Shown here piece by piece: positions 9,025 to 18,192 of a stretch of DNA of 64,000 bases. Origin of the DNA: Fischerella sp. PCC 9605 (GTDB lineage Bacteria; Cyanobacteriota; Cyanobacteriia; Cyanobacteriales; Nostocaceae); the NCBI RefSeq assembly GCF_000517105.1, contig NZ_KI912148.1:1048518-1112517 (forward strand), read 5' to 3'. Positions within the stretch are counted from its first letter, which is position 1. Each line of letters begins with the position of its first letter. The translations under genes and the position numbers were made by a program. The notes below the pieces were generated by a model. That model saw nothing but the letters and a program-made list of their open reading frames with translations. It was not told the DNA's origin and made no database searches.

Positions 9025-9057
9025 AATAGTCCGCACAGCGAATTGAAATGAATCTTT

Positions 9058-9124
9058 CTTGGTGTCTTAGTGTCTTAGTGTTTCAAAAATGATTTTTTTA
9101 CCACCAAGACACTAAGACACTAAG
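9058..9124. repeat. Long inverted repeat, GTGTCTTAG family
   Basis: The arms at 9058-9080 and 9102-9124 are 23 nt long and match at 21 positions around a 21-nt AT-rich loop. The same family recurs at 18193-18255 and 36045-36111. It lies between dndD and dndE on the transcribed strand and could form a strong RNA hairpin. Confidence 0.85.
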
Positions 9125-9145
9125 AGCTTAATAGTATCTCATTCA

Positions 9146-11128
9146 TTACCAAAAATACCCTGGTTGTATGGTTGTTTGGCGAGTAGATGAGTCGTATTTG
9201 AGGAGGTATTCGCGGGCGATCGCTTCGTTTTCTCGCAGGGTTTGCACTTCTTTTTCTCCGATTTCTGTATCAGTGGAAAGGAGAATCACTTGATGACTGG
9301 CAGAGGGAAAGTAACGTTCAACTAGGTTACTGCGGTGAGAAGAATCTAGTCTGCCTAGAGGTGTATCAATAGCTATTGGTAAGCGGCGTCCGGAAACTCG
9401 TGCTAGTCCCCAAAGGAAGGTGATCGCTAAGAGTTGTTTTTCTCCTGCGGAAAGGCGGTGTTTAGGAACTGGTTTACCCTGTAAATCATACAGAGATAGG
9501 CTAAAAGTATTAGTATCAATGGCAATGCGATGCACTAAATCAGATTTGTGCAGAAGATAGCGAAAGCACTCAGTTACTTCATTTTCCAATTTATTTAATT
9601 TTCTCAGAGTCAAACGCTCTCGGAACAGTTTCAGTGTTTCTTGAACTCTCACAGAGGCGATAATAATATGTTCTTTATTCTGGCGTTTAATTGTATCGTC
9701 AGTATATGCTTTTAAGTCCTTTTTTAACTTCTCAATCGCCGCTTCTAGTTCTGCTAAACGGCGTCTAGCTATCTCACAATTAGCTTTTGCTTCAGCAACT
9801 TGATTTTGTGCTGCTCGCATCGCATCACGCAGTTTATTATATTCTTCTGGTGATGCTGCTGTTTGTACCTGTCTTTCCAGAGAAATAATTTCTTCTTCTT
9901 TAGTGATGAGATTTGCTAATTGCTGTTTAGCAGAATTTTTGGCATTGTGTAAGTAATAAATAATATTACCCAGTTGACTGAGAGCTTCATCATCAGCTAA
10001 TAACCAAAGTTCCTCTTGTAGAGACGCAACCTGGCGCGTCTCTACATCTTGATCAAGAAATGATTTTATTTTTGAAAATTTATCTTCAGGAATACCTAAA
10101 TTATTAATTAAATTGAGTAAGCTTTGATCTCGTTCAAGTAAAATATCCAATGCTATTTTTGACTGTTGATAGCGAAATTCTTTTTCTCCTTGCGCTTGTA
10201 CCTGAGTGAGTAGCGGTTGAATTAACGCCAGCGGTAAAACATCAGCCGCTAATTCACACATTCCCTGACGAATTTGTTCAGCTTCCGCAGTTCTTTCTTC
10301 CTTTTGTTTTTCTAACTGACTGCTTTCTGCGGCAATTTTACCACCTTCATAAACAAATTTATCAATAGCTTCTTGTTCATGCTTCTCTGCTGTTTTTAAT
10401 TGTTCTTGTCGAGACGCATGTTTTTGCGTTTGCTCATGATATTCTTCTTGCAACTGTTTAAGATTTTCTTCGATTTCCTCTAAATTTGCTAACTCTTGAG
10501 TATCAGCAACTTCCTTACGTTTGCGATTGACTAAAATATCTATATCAACTGCTAAGCGTTCCGCTAATTCTAGTCCTAAAAGTGCGCGAATTGCATCTAC
10601 TACAATCGGTGGCGGTACTTCTTGTTCTGCCAGTTCCTTAACTTGTTCGCCGTCAAAGAGAAACAAGTTGGAAATTCCTAATGGGAGCAGATTTTCAATA
10701 TACTCATCCCAAATATTCACTAAAGCCTCAACAGGCCATGTATCATCATCACCTAAAATGCCTAAATGGTCTTTACCATCTTTAGGATTTTTTTCCCACG
10801 TCCGCACGATTCTGTATTTGACTGGTTGGTCATTTTCAATATGTTCAAAAACTAATTCAATGCGAGTTTTTTCTGTTGGTGGTGTGTGGCTATTAACGCA
10901 TTGAGAAAGAAAATCGGTATAACTTAAATTTCCACGGGTAGAACATTGAGCGCGATGTCCATAAAGTGCTAGACGAATGGCATCCATCAGCGTTGTTTTT
11001 CCTCCGCCATTCATCCCGCCTAAAAGGATGATTGGGCGAGTATTTTCAGCAAATTGAGGGTCAAGATTAATGACTTGACGTCCACTGTATGGGCCAAAAT
11101 TTTCTAGAACTAGTTCAAGAAATAACAT
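9146..11128 (-). CDS. dndD: DNA sulfur modification protein DndD (SMC-like ATPase)
   Basis: A 660-residue protein of expected length. The Walker A motif GGMNGGGKTT is at residues 37-46, NLFLFDGEQVKELA near residue 155-170 is typical of DndD, and long coiled coils occupy roughly 200-300 and 400-500. The ABC-type signature LSAGEKQLLAITFLWGLA is near residue 558 and the Walker B segment IAIDTPLGRLDSS near 585. DndD supplies ATPase activity to the phosphorothioation complex and is thought to open or nick-sense DNA. The residues DVETRQVASLQ near 361-371 are the translation of a 30-bp palindromic repeat (10017-10046), probably an insertion in the coiled-coil arm. Confidence 0.93.
   Translation of the reverse strand: MLFLELVLENFGPYSGRQVINLDPQFAENTRPIILLGGMNGGGKTTLMDAIRLALYGHRAQCSTRGNLSYTDFLSQCVNSHTPPTEKTRIELVFEHIENDQPVKYRIVRTWEKNPKDGKDHLGILGDDDTWPVEALVNIWDEYIENLLPLGISNLFLFDGEQVKELAEQEVPPPIVVDAIRALLGLELAERLAVDIDILVNRKRKEVADTQELANLEEIEENLKQLQEEYHEQTQKHASRQEQLKTAEKHEQEAIDKFVYEGGKIAAESSQLEKQKEERTAEAEQIRQGMCELAADVLPLALIQPLLTQVQAQGEKEFRYQQSKIALDILLERDQSLLNLINNLGIPEDKFSKIKSFLDQDVETRQVASLQEELWLLADDEALSQLGNIIYYLHNAKNSAKQQLANLITKEEEIISLERQVQTAASPEEYNKLRDAMRAAQNQVAEAKANCEIARRRLAELEAAIEKLKKDLKAYTDDTIKRQNKEHIIIASVRVQETLKLFRERLTLRKLNKLENEVTECFRYLLHKSDLVHRIAIDTNTFSLSLYDLQGKPVPKHRLSAGEKQLLAITFLWGLARVSGRRLPIAIDTPLGRLDSSHRSNLVERYFPSASHQVILLSTDTEIGEKEVQTLRENEAIAREYLLKYDSSTRQTTIQPGYFW
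10017..10046. repeat. 30-bp palindromic repeat inside dndD
   Basis: The arms TGTAGAGACGC and GCGTCTCTACA are perfect inverse complements separated by 8 nt. The length of 30 bp equals ten codons, so the frame of dndD is kept. Related copies occur at 3896-3925 and about 60765-60794. Confidence 0.85.
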
Positions 11129-11362
11129 AGTGAGATTTTTATATTTAATTCTCGCGTTAAGAAGCCATTAACCGTGAAGTAAATTTCCGGCTATGTTCAA
11201 ATTTTAATTCTAGGCTTAAATCGATGATATTTACTGTTAAAGATAAGTACAATTTTGCATAAAACCGTAGCGAATTTAAGTTTGGAATTTAAACGCAAAG
11301 GTACGCAGAGGTAAGCGCAGAGGGGCGCAGAGTTTTAGGCTAAGAATTTGTGCCATTGTGTA
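11129..11362. repeat. Intergenic dispersed repeat between dndC and dndD
   Basis: At about 11287-11335 there is an AAACGCAAAGGTACGCAGAGG-like dispersed sequence related to those at 27330-27405, 35978-36006, 50516-50594 and 54509-54540. The remainder is AT-rich and shows no gene. Confidence 0.55.
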
Positions 11363-13016
11363 CTAAGTGTCTCTATTTTGAAATTTGATATTTCCCCAAG
11401 TCTTTGGTTTGGTAGCAGATTCTGTAGTAGATGATTTGTCTTGGAGACTTGCAGTTAAATTATCAGTTACCTCATCCGTTGCGACAACATCTCCTAAAGT
11501 AAGCTGCTTTACCTTTTCTACGTCAGCTTGAGCAACCGCTGTTTTCAAATCTCTTTTTAAATGAGCATTTTTAATTGCTTCTTCTTGGGAACGGGAACTA
11601 GTTTCAAAACATTTTTCAAGGGCATCATATATGCCTACACGGCGAGCCATTTTACGATACTGGCGTTCAGTGTCTAATAGCTTTGCCATCAGTTCTAAGT
11701 GCATGGCATCGCCTTCACAAATTTCTTCTAGTACTGCCCATTCATCGCTACCTAAGAGACTATAGCCAGCACCAGGACGCGGATCTTGGAATTCTTCTCC
11801 AGTCACTTCTTGATGTATGCGGGGTAAACTATCATCAAATTCGTGTTTTTCTTCTAACCAAATGCGGCGAATTTCGCTCATTTCTTCTGGAGTAATTAGA
11901 GTGATATCGCGCATATTTTCTGGGGCTGTGCGACGGATTTGTGTTTGCGCTTCTAATACTCTTCTTAGCCAATGTTCCCGCCAATATTTGGTATAGGGAC
12001 CGGGTATTGGTTCTACTGAAATTTCATTATCTACATTGCGTTCAAAGAGTTGGACTTCACCCCAGATGCGTCGGAAGTCCCTCTTATCGTGGTCTTCTTT
12101 AATATCTAATTCATTGCGGATATCCAACAGAGGCTGCATCCATTCTTTTTCTTCGTCATTTTGAATCATTGCCTCCATCGATTTATCTTTATTAACCATT
12201 GTGCAAATCCAGCAGCCAAATCGTGAATCTCCACAACTGGGAGTATGAAGTATCTACAACCAAGGGACATTCATTATCTGCCGTAGCACCCCGATACATA
12301 GCAAATAAGTCTTTATTATTACCTCCCCAAGGGTTTTGCCACTGATTTAAATAAATCCATACTTCATCGTTTCGCCAATCTTCTATTGGGGTGTAAATCA
12401 GAGAGTTAGGTAGACTAGCATTAGGACTAAGGCGATCGCGTACTCTACCTATTTGATGTTTTTGCATTGTCGCAGCACGTTTGCTGCTTTCAGCTTTGCG
12501 AGTACCTAAGACAAGAATTGTTTCACCATTGGCTCTAACCATCTCTCGGATGAAATGGTTAGCAGGATTAATTTTCAAACGTTGGGTACACCAGCGAAAC
12601 TGGTTGCGTGGTGCTGGGTAGCCTTTGCCAATCAAATTTACCCAGAATGTATCTTGAACTACTGGTTGAAGCAGATGGGGTTCAATCGGCATCCCCTGTT
12701 CTTTTGCAGCAGATTTGAGCTGCTGCATAGATTTACGAACCCAAGCAGAAACTACTGGGTTTTCTACGAGTGTATCTGTTGTAATAACATGAATTGTCTT
12801 TGTTCGTTTTTCTGGAGGAAGAGTGGCGATCGCATTCCAAACTAGCTGTAAAGTTACGGAACTGTCTTTACCCCATGATACGCCCATGATCCAGGGTATT
12901 TCATCTGAGCAGTATAACTCTTGTATTTCAGTGGTGAGAGCTTGGATATCTTCCACTAACTCTGCCACAGTACGCGGTTGCTGATTTTTAGTTTCTGGCT
13001 GTTGTGCTGTAGCCAT
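11363..13016 (-). pseudogene. dndC: DNA sulfur modification protein DndC, split by a frameshift
   Basis: Two overlapping frames together make one DndC. The first (12192-13016) has the PP-loop GVSWGKDSS at residues 45-53, FRWCTQRLKINP near residue 140 and ECPLVVDTS. The second (11363-12199) has the C-terminal MEAMIQNDEEKEWMQPLLDI and continues to the end of the family. At about 12243-12249 one extra base shifts the frame, so the conserved block PSCGDSRFGCWICT is readable only in the second frame and upstream of its first ATG. Its cysteines probably ligate the Fe-S cluster of DndC, the PAPS-reductase-like enzyme that activates the DNA backbone for sulfur. If the shift is real, neither fragment contains the full cysteine set. 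The second frame's ATG at 12199 overlaps the first frame's stop, so coupled translation is possible. A sequencing error is the main alternative. The ATG at 13016 has a GGGAGAA ribosome site. Confidence 0.9.
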
Positions 13017-13077
13017 TTCTCCCTACCTCTGAAAACGCAGGTGATTTTCACCTCATCTATTGCACCAGTGGAACCCC

Positions 13078-13106
13078 ACCCCTCCCCGCAAGCGAGGAGG
13101 GGAGAA
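13078..13106. repeat. Dispersed GC-rich hairpin upstream of dndC
   Basis: CCCCTCC and GGAGGGG arms surround a CCGCAAGCGA centre. It is a common-looking cyanobacterial dispersed hairpin, similar to the one at 6928-6955. Confidence 0.6.
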
Positions 13107-13147
13107 GATTGTGTACTGCAAGTGCAACGCTAGTATTGTAAACCTTA

Positions 13148-13165
13148 AAGGTTTTTAAAAACCTT
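13148..13165. promoter_or_regulatory. Palindrome in the divergent dndC/dndB promoter region
   Basis: AAGGTTTTTAAAAACCTT is an 18-bp perfect palindrome 65 bp before the dndB start and 132 bp before the dndC start. An overlapping imperfect palindrome (AAACCTTAAAGGTTT) begins at 13139. Position and symmetry make it a candidate operator for a regulator of the dnd genes. In other bacteria DndB represses dnd transcription, so autoregulation is possible, but the link is inference. Confidence 0.45.
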
Positions 13166-13229
13166 GCTAATTAGATCCATTTTTGTAGAAAATTAATCTG
13201 GTTTATAATTCTAGATTTTAAAAACTAAT

Positions 13230-14828
13230 ATGGATGAAAGTGCAATTTACCCAACTGCTGACATTGCCAGCGAGTATCTAGAACGAGAAAACAAGGATAA
13301 ACAGGTACTAGCTATTCTGCTAGAAAAGTTTATGAACCAAAAAGACCAGATTTTGGTTCAAAAAACTGAGATGGGAGGGACTGAGGCATATGTAGGCTCT
13401 GTTACCTTAGAATGGTTTGCGGGTCGGGTTCGCTTTGCGTCTGCTTTACCCCTGCTTCAGCAAAAATACAACTCTCAAACGGATAATATCGAGATTGACG
13501 CGGAAAGTATTGACGAGATTCAGCAGCGTCCGCTTGATTGGTCACGTCAACTACCCTTAGCGCAGTATTTGGCAGGTCGAAAAAATCACAAGTTTCCGCC
13601 TGTGCTAGTAGTGATTAACCAACCGTGGGTGGATAATCCCAAAGCTGCTGAGTGGGATAGCCAGGGAATGGCTATGAAGTCTACCACAGTTTTTACCCCT
13701 TTAGATCATGAAGGTAAGGTAGGTTTATTAAACATTTCTGAAGATAATGTGACCATTTATGCACTAGATGGTCAGCATCGACTAATGGGGGTGCAGGGGT
13801 TGATGGAGTTGCTGAAAACTGGCAAACTTCAACGTTACAAGAAGGATAAAAGCCCTGACGACACTTTTATTGAAGTGGCTGACTTGATTGAACAGTATCA
13901 TGTCCAGCCTGCTCATCTGCAAAGCTTGCCTAAAGAAAAAATCGGTATTGAATTCATCTGTGCGGTTGAGAAAGGAGAAACTCGTGAACAGGCAAGACGA
14001 CGGGTGAGAAGTATCTTTGTTCATGTCAACCTGATGGCTGCACCTTTGACTAAAGGTCAGTTAGCACAGCTGAATGAGGATGATGGTTTTTCGATTGTTG
14101 CCAGAAAAATCGCCGTGACGCATCCGCTTTTGGAACAACGGGAAACCCGAAAGCCTCGCGTGAATTGGAATAGTGCGACGGTTGCAGCCAAGTCAACAGT
14201 TTTGACAACACTGCAAGCACTTAAAGATATGTCTGAACGATACTTGGGACAAAAGTTCCCTCACTGGAAACCCTTAGACAAGGGTCTAATTCCCATGCGT
14301 CCAGAGGATGAGGAACTTGAGAAGGGAATACAGGAGTTTCACAAGCTGTTTGATTATTTAGCAAGCCTTCCCAGTTATAAGATTTTAGAAGATGAAGATA
14401 CACCAGCCTTGCGACGATTCAGCTTTGAAAAGGATGGAGGCGAAGGAAATATGCTTTTGCGTCCTGTTGGTCAAGTCGCTTTAGCGCAAGCTTTGGGCAT
14501 CTTGATTTTCCGGAAAGGATTTAAGCTGGAAGACATTTTTAAGAAACTGCGGAAGTTCGATCAGCAAGGCGGGTTTAGTGGAATGGAGTTCCCGCAGTCT
14601 ATTTGGTACGGCGTTTTATATGATCCAAATAAAAAGCGGGTGCAGGTGGCTGGACGGGATCTGGCGACGAAGTTACTGATTTATATCTTGGGTGGAATTC
14701 AGGATCAAATGGAACGTGCAGAACTTCGTAAGGCTTTGGCTGATGCTAGAAGGGTAGAAAATAAAACAATAGGTTTTGATGGTAAATTTGTGGAACCCAA
14801 GCAGGTAGGACTTCCATCTATTTTGTAG
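13230..14828 (+). CDS. dndB: DNA sulfur modification protein DndB (DGQHR domain)
   Basis: A 532-residue protein with the family-defining DGQHR motif at residues 180-184 (IYALDGQHRLMGVQGL), followed by the FVHVNLMAAPLTKGQLAQLNEDDG region of the ParB-like fold. DndB is a regulator of dnd expression and of phosphorothioate frequency and is not essential for modification. It is divergent from dndC across a 213-bp promoter region. It is longer than DndB of Streptomyces or Escherichia (roughly 360-370 residues, from memory), so the C-terminal extension may carry an extra role. It heads a plus-strand run of three genes. Confidence 0.9.
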   Translation: MDESAIYPTADIASEYLERENKDKQVLAILLEKFMNQKDQILVQKTEMGGTEAYVGSVTLEWFAGRVRFASALPLLQQKYNSQTDNIEIDAESIDEIQQRPLDWSRQLPLAQYLAGRKNHKFPPVLVVINQPWVDNPKAAEWDSQGMAMKSTTVFTPLDHEGKVGLLNISEDNVTIYALDGQHRLMGVQGLMELLKTGKLQRYKKDKSPDDTFIEVADLIEQYHVQPAHLQSLPKEKIGIEFICAVEKGETREQARRRVRSIFVHVNLMAAPLTKGQLAQLNEDDGFSIVARKIAVTHPLLEQRETRKPRVNWNSATVAAKSTVLTTLQALKDMSERYLGQKFPHWKPLDKGLIPMRPEDEELEKGIQEFHKLFDYLASLPSYKILEDEDTPALRRFSFEKDGGEGNMLLRPVGQVALAQALGILIFRKGFKLEDIFKKLRKFDQQGGFSGMEFPQSIWYGVLYDPNKKRVQVAGRDLATKLLIYILGGIQDQMERAELRKALADARRVENKTIGFDGKFVEPKQVGLPSIL

Positions 14829-14902
14829 TTACTAACAATTACTCGCCTTGGGATAAATTGTTATGCTACTTTGGTACGTAATGTATTAAAGGAGTCTAAT
14901 TT

Positions 14903-15580
14903 GTGGCATGGCTACATGGCAATGATGCTGTGCAACAGCTAAGTGAAAACGTAATTTTGTACGATTTAACGCAGATGCGTGGGAATAGTGCGGTTTTAAG
15001 CCGCATCCCCAATCATATTGGTGGTGTCTACGCTTGGTATCGTCGCTTTGAGATTGATCCTAGTGCAAGACATGATCCTGAAGTCTTCGTTAATTATATT
15101 CTTAAGGAACTTTCTAAAGATCACTCTGCTCCCCGAGAGACAAGACTTCCCCCAGCACATAGGATAAGACTTCAACCAGACAATTCATTTTCTAAAGAAC
15201 TTTTGTTGAAAGAGTTAGCTGCCGACTCATCTTTTCGTCAACTGCTCTTTATGCTCCTAAACAACTCCCTTATATTTCAGCAACCGCTATATATAGGAAA
15301 GACGACGAATTTATATTTTAGAATTCGTAACCATCTTAGCGAAGGAAGTATTTTACGCGATCGCCTTGCGGCTGCTGGTCACAATATTAATAGGTGCAGG
15401 CTGATATTGGTTTACACTTCAGCTAGTAAATCAAGAATTCCTCCATATGATACTGATGATGAAGAATTGGATAATCAGGTTTATGAAGAGAGCGAAATCT
15501 CTGAACTGACCTCAGAAATACTAATTGAAGATATTCTATCTAGGCTATTTCTTCGATCATTTACTCTCAGGTACGGTTGA
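14903..15580 (+). CDS. GIY-YIG-like protein with a long insertion
   Basis: A 225-residue protein. GGVYAWY at residues 40-46 and PLYIGKTTNLYFRIRNHL at 128-145 match the GIY and YIG strands and the following Arg-containing helix of GIY-YIG nucleases, and EDILSRLF near 209-216 fits the helix that carries the metal-binding Glu. In ordinary GIY-YIG enzymes the two strands are about ten residues apart; here about 85 residues, including a His/Pro/Arg-rich stretch, lie between them. The GTG start has an AAAGGAG site nine bases upstream. It lies directly downstream of dndB and 6 bp ahead of the next gene, so it is probably in the same operon. It could be a phosphorothioate-linked nuclease (inference). 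Catalytic competence is unproven. Confidence 0.6.
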   Translation: MAWLHGNDAVQQLSENVILYDLTQMRGNSAVLSRIPNHIGGVYAWYRRFEIDPSARHDPEVFVNYILKELSKDHSAPRETRLPPAHRIRLQPDNSFSKELLLKELAADSSFRQLLFMLLNNSLIFQQPLYIGKTTNLYFRIRNHLSEGSILRDRLAAAGHNINRCRLILVYTSASKSRIPPYDTDDEELDNQVYEESEISELTSEILIEDILSRLFLRSFTLRYG

Positions 15581-15586
15581 TACAAA

Positions 15587-16561
15587 ATGCTAATATTCTC
15601 AAACGAAGTTCAGTATGAAGGGCGTTCTCTACGAGAATATTATGTAGAAGATTACTGCGATGAAGATGGAGAACCTGTGACACCATTAGCGCGAATACCA
15701 GAGAACTACCTTGACTCCGCAATAAAAGGTTTTAAAATCAACTTTCGTCCCTGGTTATTGAAACTTTTACTAGAATTCAAGCCATACAGCAACCTGCTTA
15801 AATATGCTCGTGAGCATAATTTGATTGAGGGTACTTTTGGGAAATTCCAAGCTCAAACAAATAAACATAAAGTGATTATTCGAGAGCAGGAGCTTGCTAG
15901 AGATAGTGATTGGAACAAACGAGAAATACTGGTTCATCAAGATGCTATTGCTAGCATGAAAGAAAATCAGTGGGCTTTCAAAGCTATATTCCAAAAGGCT
16001 ATGGTTCGTTTGGGACGAATGGTTGAATTTGACTATAAAGGTAAAGATACTAACTTAGGCAATATAGATGATGTTTTGAAATTTCTAGATAGGCTATATG
16101 ACAAGGGGATTATTAGAGTAGATACCAATTTGGCAGATTATCCCTTTCGACTATGGACATTTGTAGCCATAAACCCTGGAAATGACAAAATCAAAGTTGC
16201 AAGAGCAGTAGAAGATAGAATATATTTCTTATTATCCTTATGGTACTTCGGCTCTCGCAAGACAGAAATTGACTCTGACAATAGTCTTCCAATTTTATCC
16301 AGGCGAAAGCTATTAAATTTTTTTAGTGCAGATACAAATAAAACACAGTGGCCTGGATGTGCTGATGCTTATAAAGCATTATACAAAGGTTTTGATACTA
16401 TTCCATTTTATGGAAAAGACCATGAAAAAATGACTAATCAACGAAAAGATATAATGGTTCGTGACAGATTTTCTGCTGTACTTGCTGCTGGATTGCCTGA
16501 ATTGTACAGTCAGTCTTTAGCTAAACAAGTATCTGAGGAGGATAAGCTTGATACAGAATAG
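15587..16561 (+). CDS. Unrecognised protein paired with the GIY-YIG-like gene
   Basis: A 324-residue soluble protein with no family that I recognise. It is rich in charged residues and aromatic pairs (REYYVEDYCDEDGEP near the N-terminus, YDKGIIRVDTNLADYPFRLW and DRIYFLLSLWYFGSRKTEID in the centre) and lacks membrane spans, signal peptide and obvious metal clusters. It starts 6 bp after the GIY-YIG-like gene, so the two are almost certainly co-translated. The site between dndB and dnd-associated protein 4 argues for a job in, or dependent on, DNA phosphorothioation. Confidence 0.7.
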   Translation: MLIFSNEVQYEGRSLREYYVEDYCDEDGEPVTPLARIPENYLDSAIKGFKINFRPWLLKLLLEFKPYSNLLKYAREHNLIEGTFGKFQAQTNKHKVIIREQELARDSDWNKREILVHQDAIASMKENQWAFKAIFQKAMVRLGRMVEFDYKGKDTNLGNIDDVLKFLDRLYDKGIIRVDTNLADYPFRLWTFVAINPGNDKIKVARAVEDRIYFLLSLWYFGSRKTEIDSDNSLPILSRRKLLNFFSADTNKTQWPGCADAYKALYKGFDTIPFYGKDHEKMTNQRKDIMVRDRFSAVLAAGLPELYSQSLAKQVSEEDKLDTE

Positions 16562-16616
16562 TGGAGTAATATAACACAAAGTTTAAGTTTTTAACAAAAG
16601 GCACTCATACGGTAAC

Positions 16617-17078
16617 TCAAGAGAGGAATTTACTTAAATCGAATTCCTCATCTTCTTTTTTTTGCTTAAATCTTTCAGAACTTAGAATCAATAAAAGTCG
16701 CTCTGAGTAGTCTACCGCTCCTCGTAGTTCATTTTGCAAAATTTCCAATCCACCATTAGCATACTCTTCAAAAATATGGATGCGCTGCTCGTCAGCTGTA
16801 TCGTCATCGCCTAGAATTTTAATGTCTTTTGTTTCGGTGATAGCCAACAAATTAATTAACATAGTGAAGCTAGTAGCAAAATAATCCTGTCGGAGTGGAG
16901 ATAAATCTTTAGCGATTCCCTCCAAAGGAACTCGCTTTTTATACTTTGTCCCCAACGCCGCTGCAAATACCATCACTTCTACATACGTTTGGAAAGGGCC
17001 AGTTGTATCCTTTGATGCTACTAGAGCTTTCACTAACTCAACTTTGTCTTTGGCAATTTTGATTCTATTTGCAGCCAT
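16617..17078 (-). CDS. DNA phosphorothioation-associated protein 4
   Basis: A 153-residue protein resembling the dnd system-associated protein 4 family (TIGR04062-type, from memory): MAANRIKIAKDKVELVKAL, then FQTYVEVMVFAAALGTKYKKRVPL, QDYFATSFTMLINLLA and the acidic C-terminus. The family is found beside dnd genes, often with restriction partners, and its biochemical role is unknown. It is convergent with the plus-strand dndB run, 55 bp away. Confidence 0.85.
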   Translation of the reverse strand: MAANRIKIAKDKVELVKALVASKDTTGPFQTYVEVMVFAAALGTKYKKRVPLEGIAKDLSPLRQDYFATSFTMLINLLAITETKDIKILGDDDTADEQRIHIFEEYANGGLEILQNELRGAVDYSERLLLILSSERFKQKKEDEEFDLSKFLS

Positions 17079-17236
17079 TGTTCTGATATATACTTTGTTG
17101 CAATTTTAACCGAAAGCCAAAAGTGATGTCTAACGATTAAGTTGCTAAGCGTCTACTTAGTCTTGTCTCTCTGCGGTTCATTTTTCTGAACATATCTGCG
17201 CCAGTGCGATCGCACTCCTCTCGTCTTGGCGTCCTT

Positions 17237-17285
17237 GGCGTCTACCCTGCGGGAAGCCGCTTGCGCGTCTATGGCGGTTCGTTTA
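17237..17285. repeat. Dispersed GC-rich repeat of the CTGCGGGAAGCCGC type
   Basis: A short intergenic sequence, CCTGCGGGAAGCCGCTTGCG, similar to the middle of the 40.3-kb element (CGCAGCGGCTTCCGCAGG). It looks like a widespread cyanobacterial dispersed motif and carries no gene. Confidence 0.55.
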
Positions 17286-17369
17286 TCCAAACAAGCGATC
17301 GCACCCTATTTACATCCGTGTAATAAAATACAGCATTCTTAAAAACCCATAAGCGAAATCATCAAGTGT

Positions 17370-18122
17370 TTACTTGTAAGCAACGCAACCATACATAAAA
17401 ACTGGCTCTTTATTCTCAACTAGAATAGATGATGGTTCAGCCTGCCATGCAGCAACTGGTACAATGTCATGAGTAGTTAATCGCCAGCGTCCAAGCAATG
17501 GACGAATTGTTGTAGGGTTCCGCATATATAAAGGCTCACCTGTTGATTCAAGCAATTCTAAGACTTTGGGATACTGCATTCCCGCCTCGCCATCAAAGTC
17601 CAATGCTAGGAAACTTCCCGCAGGAACCCAATCATAAAGCGTATCAAGCACATTAGCTAGAGTTTCATCAGGGATAAAAGCGGAGACACCAATAAAAATT
17701 ATACCTAGACGCTGAATTGATCCCAGTACTTGAGTGACTATTGATCGATTAAGGGTATCAAAGTTTGTGGCATCACAAAATGCGTAGTCAGCGTTCGGAT
17801 TATTGGCGAGGATTTCCTTACCTAGTTCGATGTTAATTGCATCAATGTCAGTATAAAGGACTTTAGCTTGCGGCACTGCTTCATGCACATTTCCACAAGT
17901 TGGAATTCCCGAACCGAAAACAAGAAACTGATTTATTCCCTGTGATTCAATATAACGGCAGACACGTCCTATATAGTCTCGCAAAGTACGAAAAACGGTT
18001 GGGAAGTTGGGATATACCGTATCGAAAACTTTAGCAGCTTCCACGTCTATTGGGAAGTGATGAGAACCACCAAGCCAGTAATCTAGTATACGACCTGTAT
18101 TGGGAATGGATGGGGTTTTCAT
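17370..18122 (-). CDS. Methyltransf_19 (DUF574) family SAM-dependent methyltransferase
   Basis: A 250-residue protein. IPNTGRILDYWLGGSHHFPID at the N-terminus corresponds to the ARVYDYLLGG-type opening of the DUF574/Methyltransf_19 family. FLVFGSGIPTCGNVHEA and VLYTDIDAINI form the SAM site, and FIGVSAFIPDETLANVLDTL matches the family core. The substrate is unknown; in actinobacteria members are mostly orphan or in secondary-metabolite clusters. Being inside the Dnd island may be coincidental. Confidence 0.75.
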   Translation of the reverse strand: MKTPSIPNTGRILDYWLGGSHHFPIDVEAAKVFDTVYPNFPTVFRTLRDYIGRVCRYIESQGINQFLVFGSGIPTCGNVHEAVPQAKVLYTDIDAINIELGKEILANNPNADYAFCDATNFDTLNRSIVTQVLGSIQRLGIIFIGVSAFIPDETLANVLDTLYDWVPAGSFLALDFDGEAGMQYPKVLELLESTGEPLYMRNPTTIRPLLGRWRLTTHDIVPVAAWQAEPSSILVENKEPVFMYGCVAYK

Positions 18123-18192
18123 TGCTAATCCTTCAAATTATACATTAGTTTACTCAATCTCAAAATCGCTAACCTACTACGATCTGACAATA

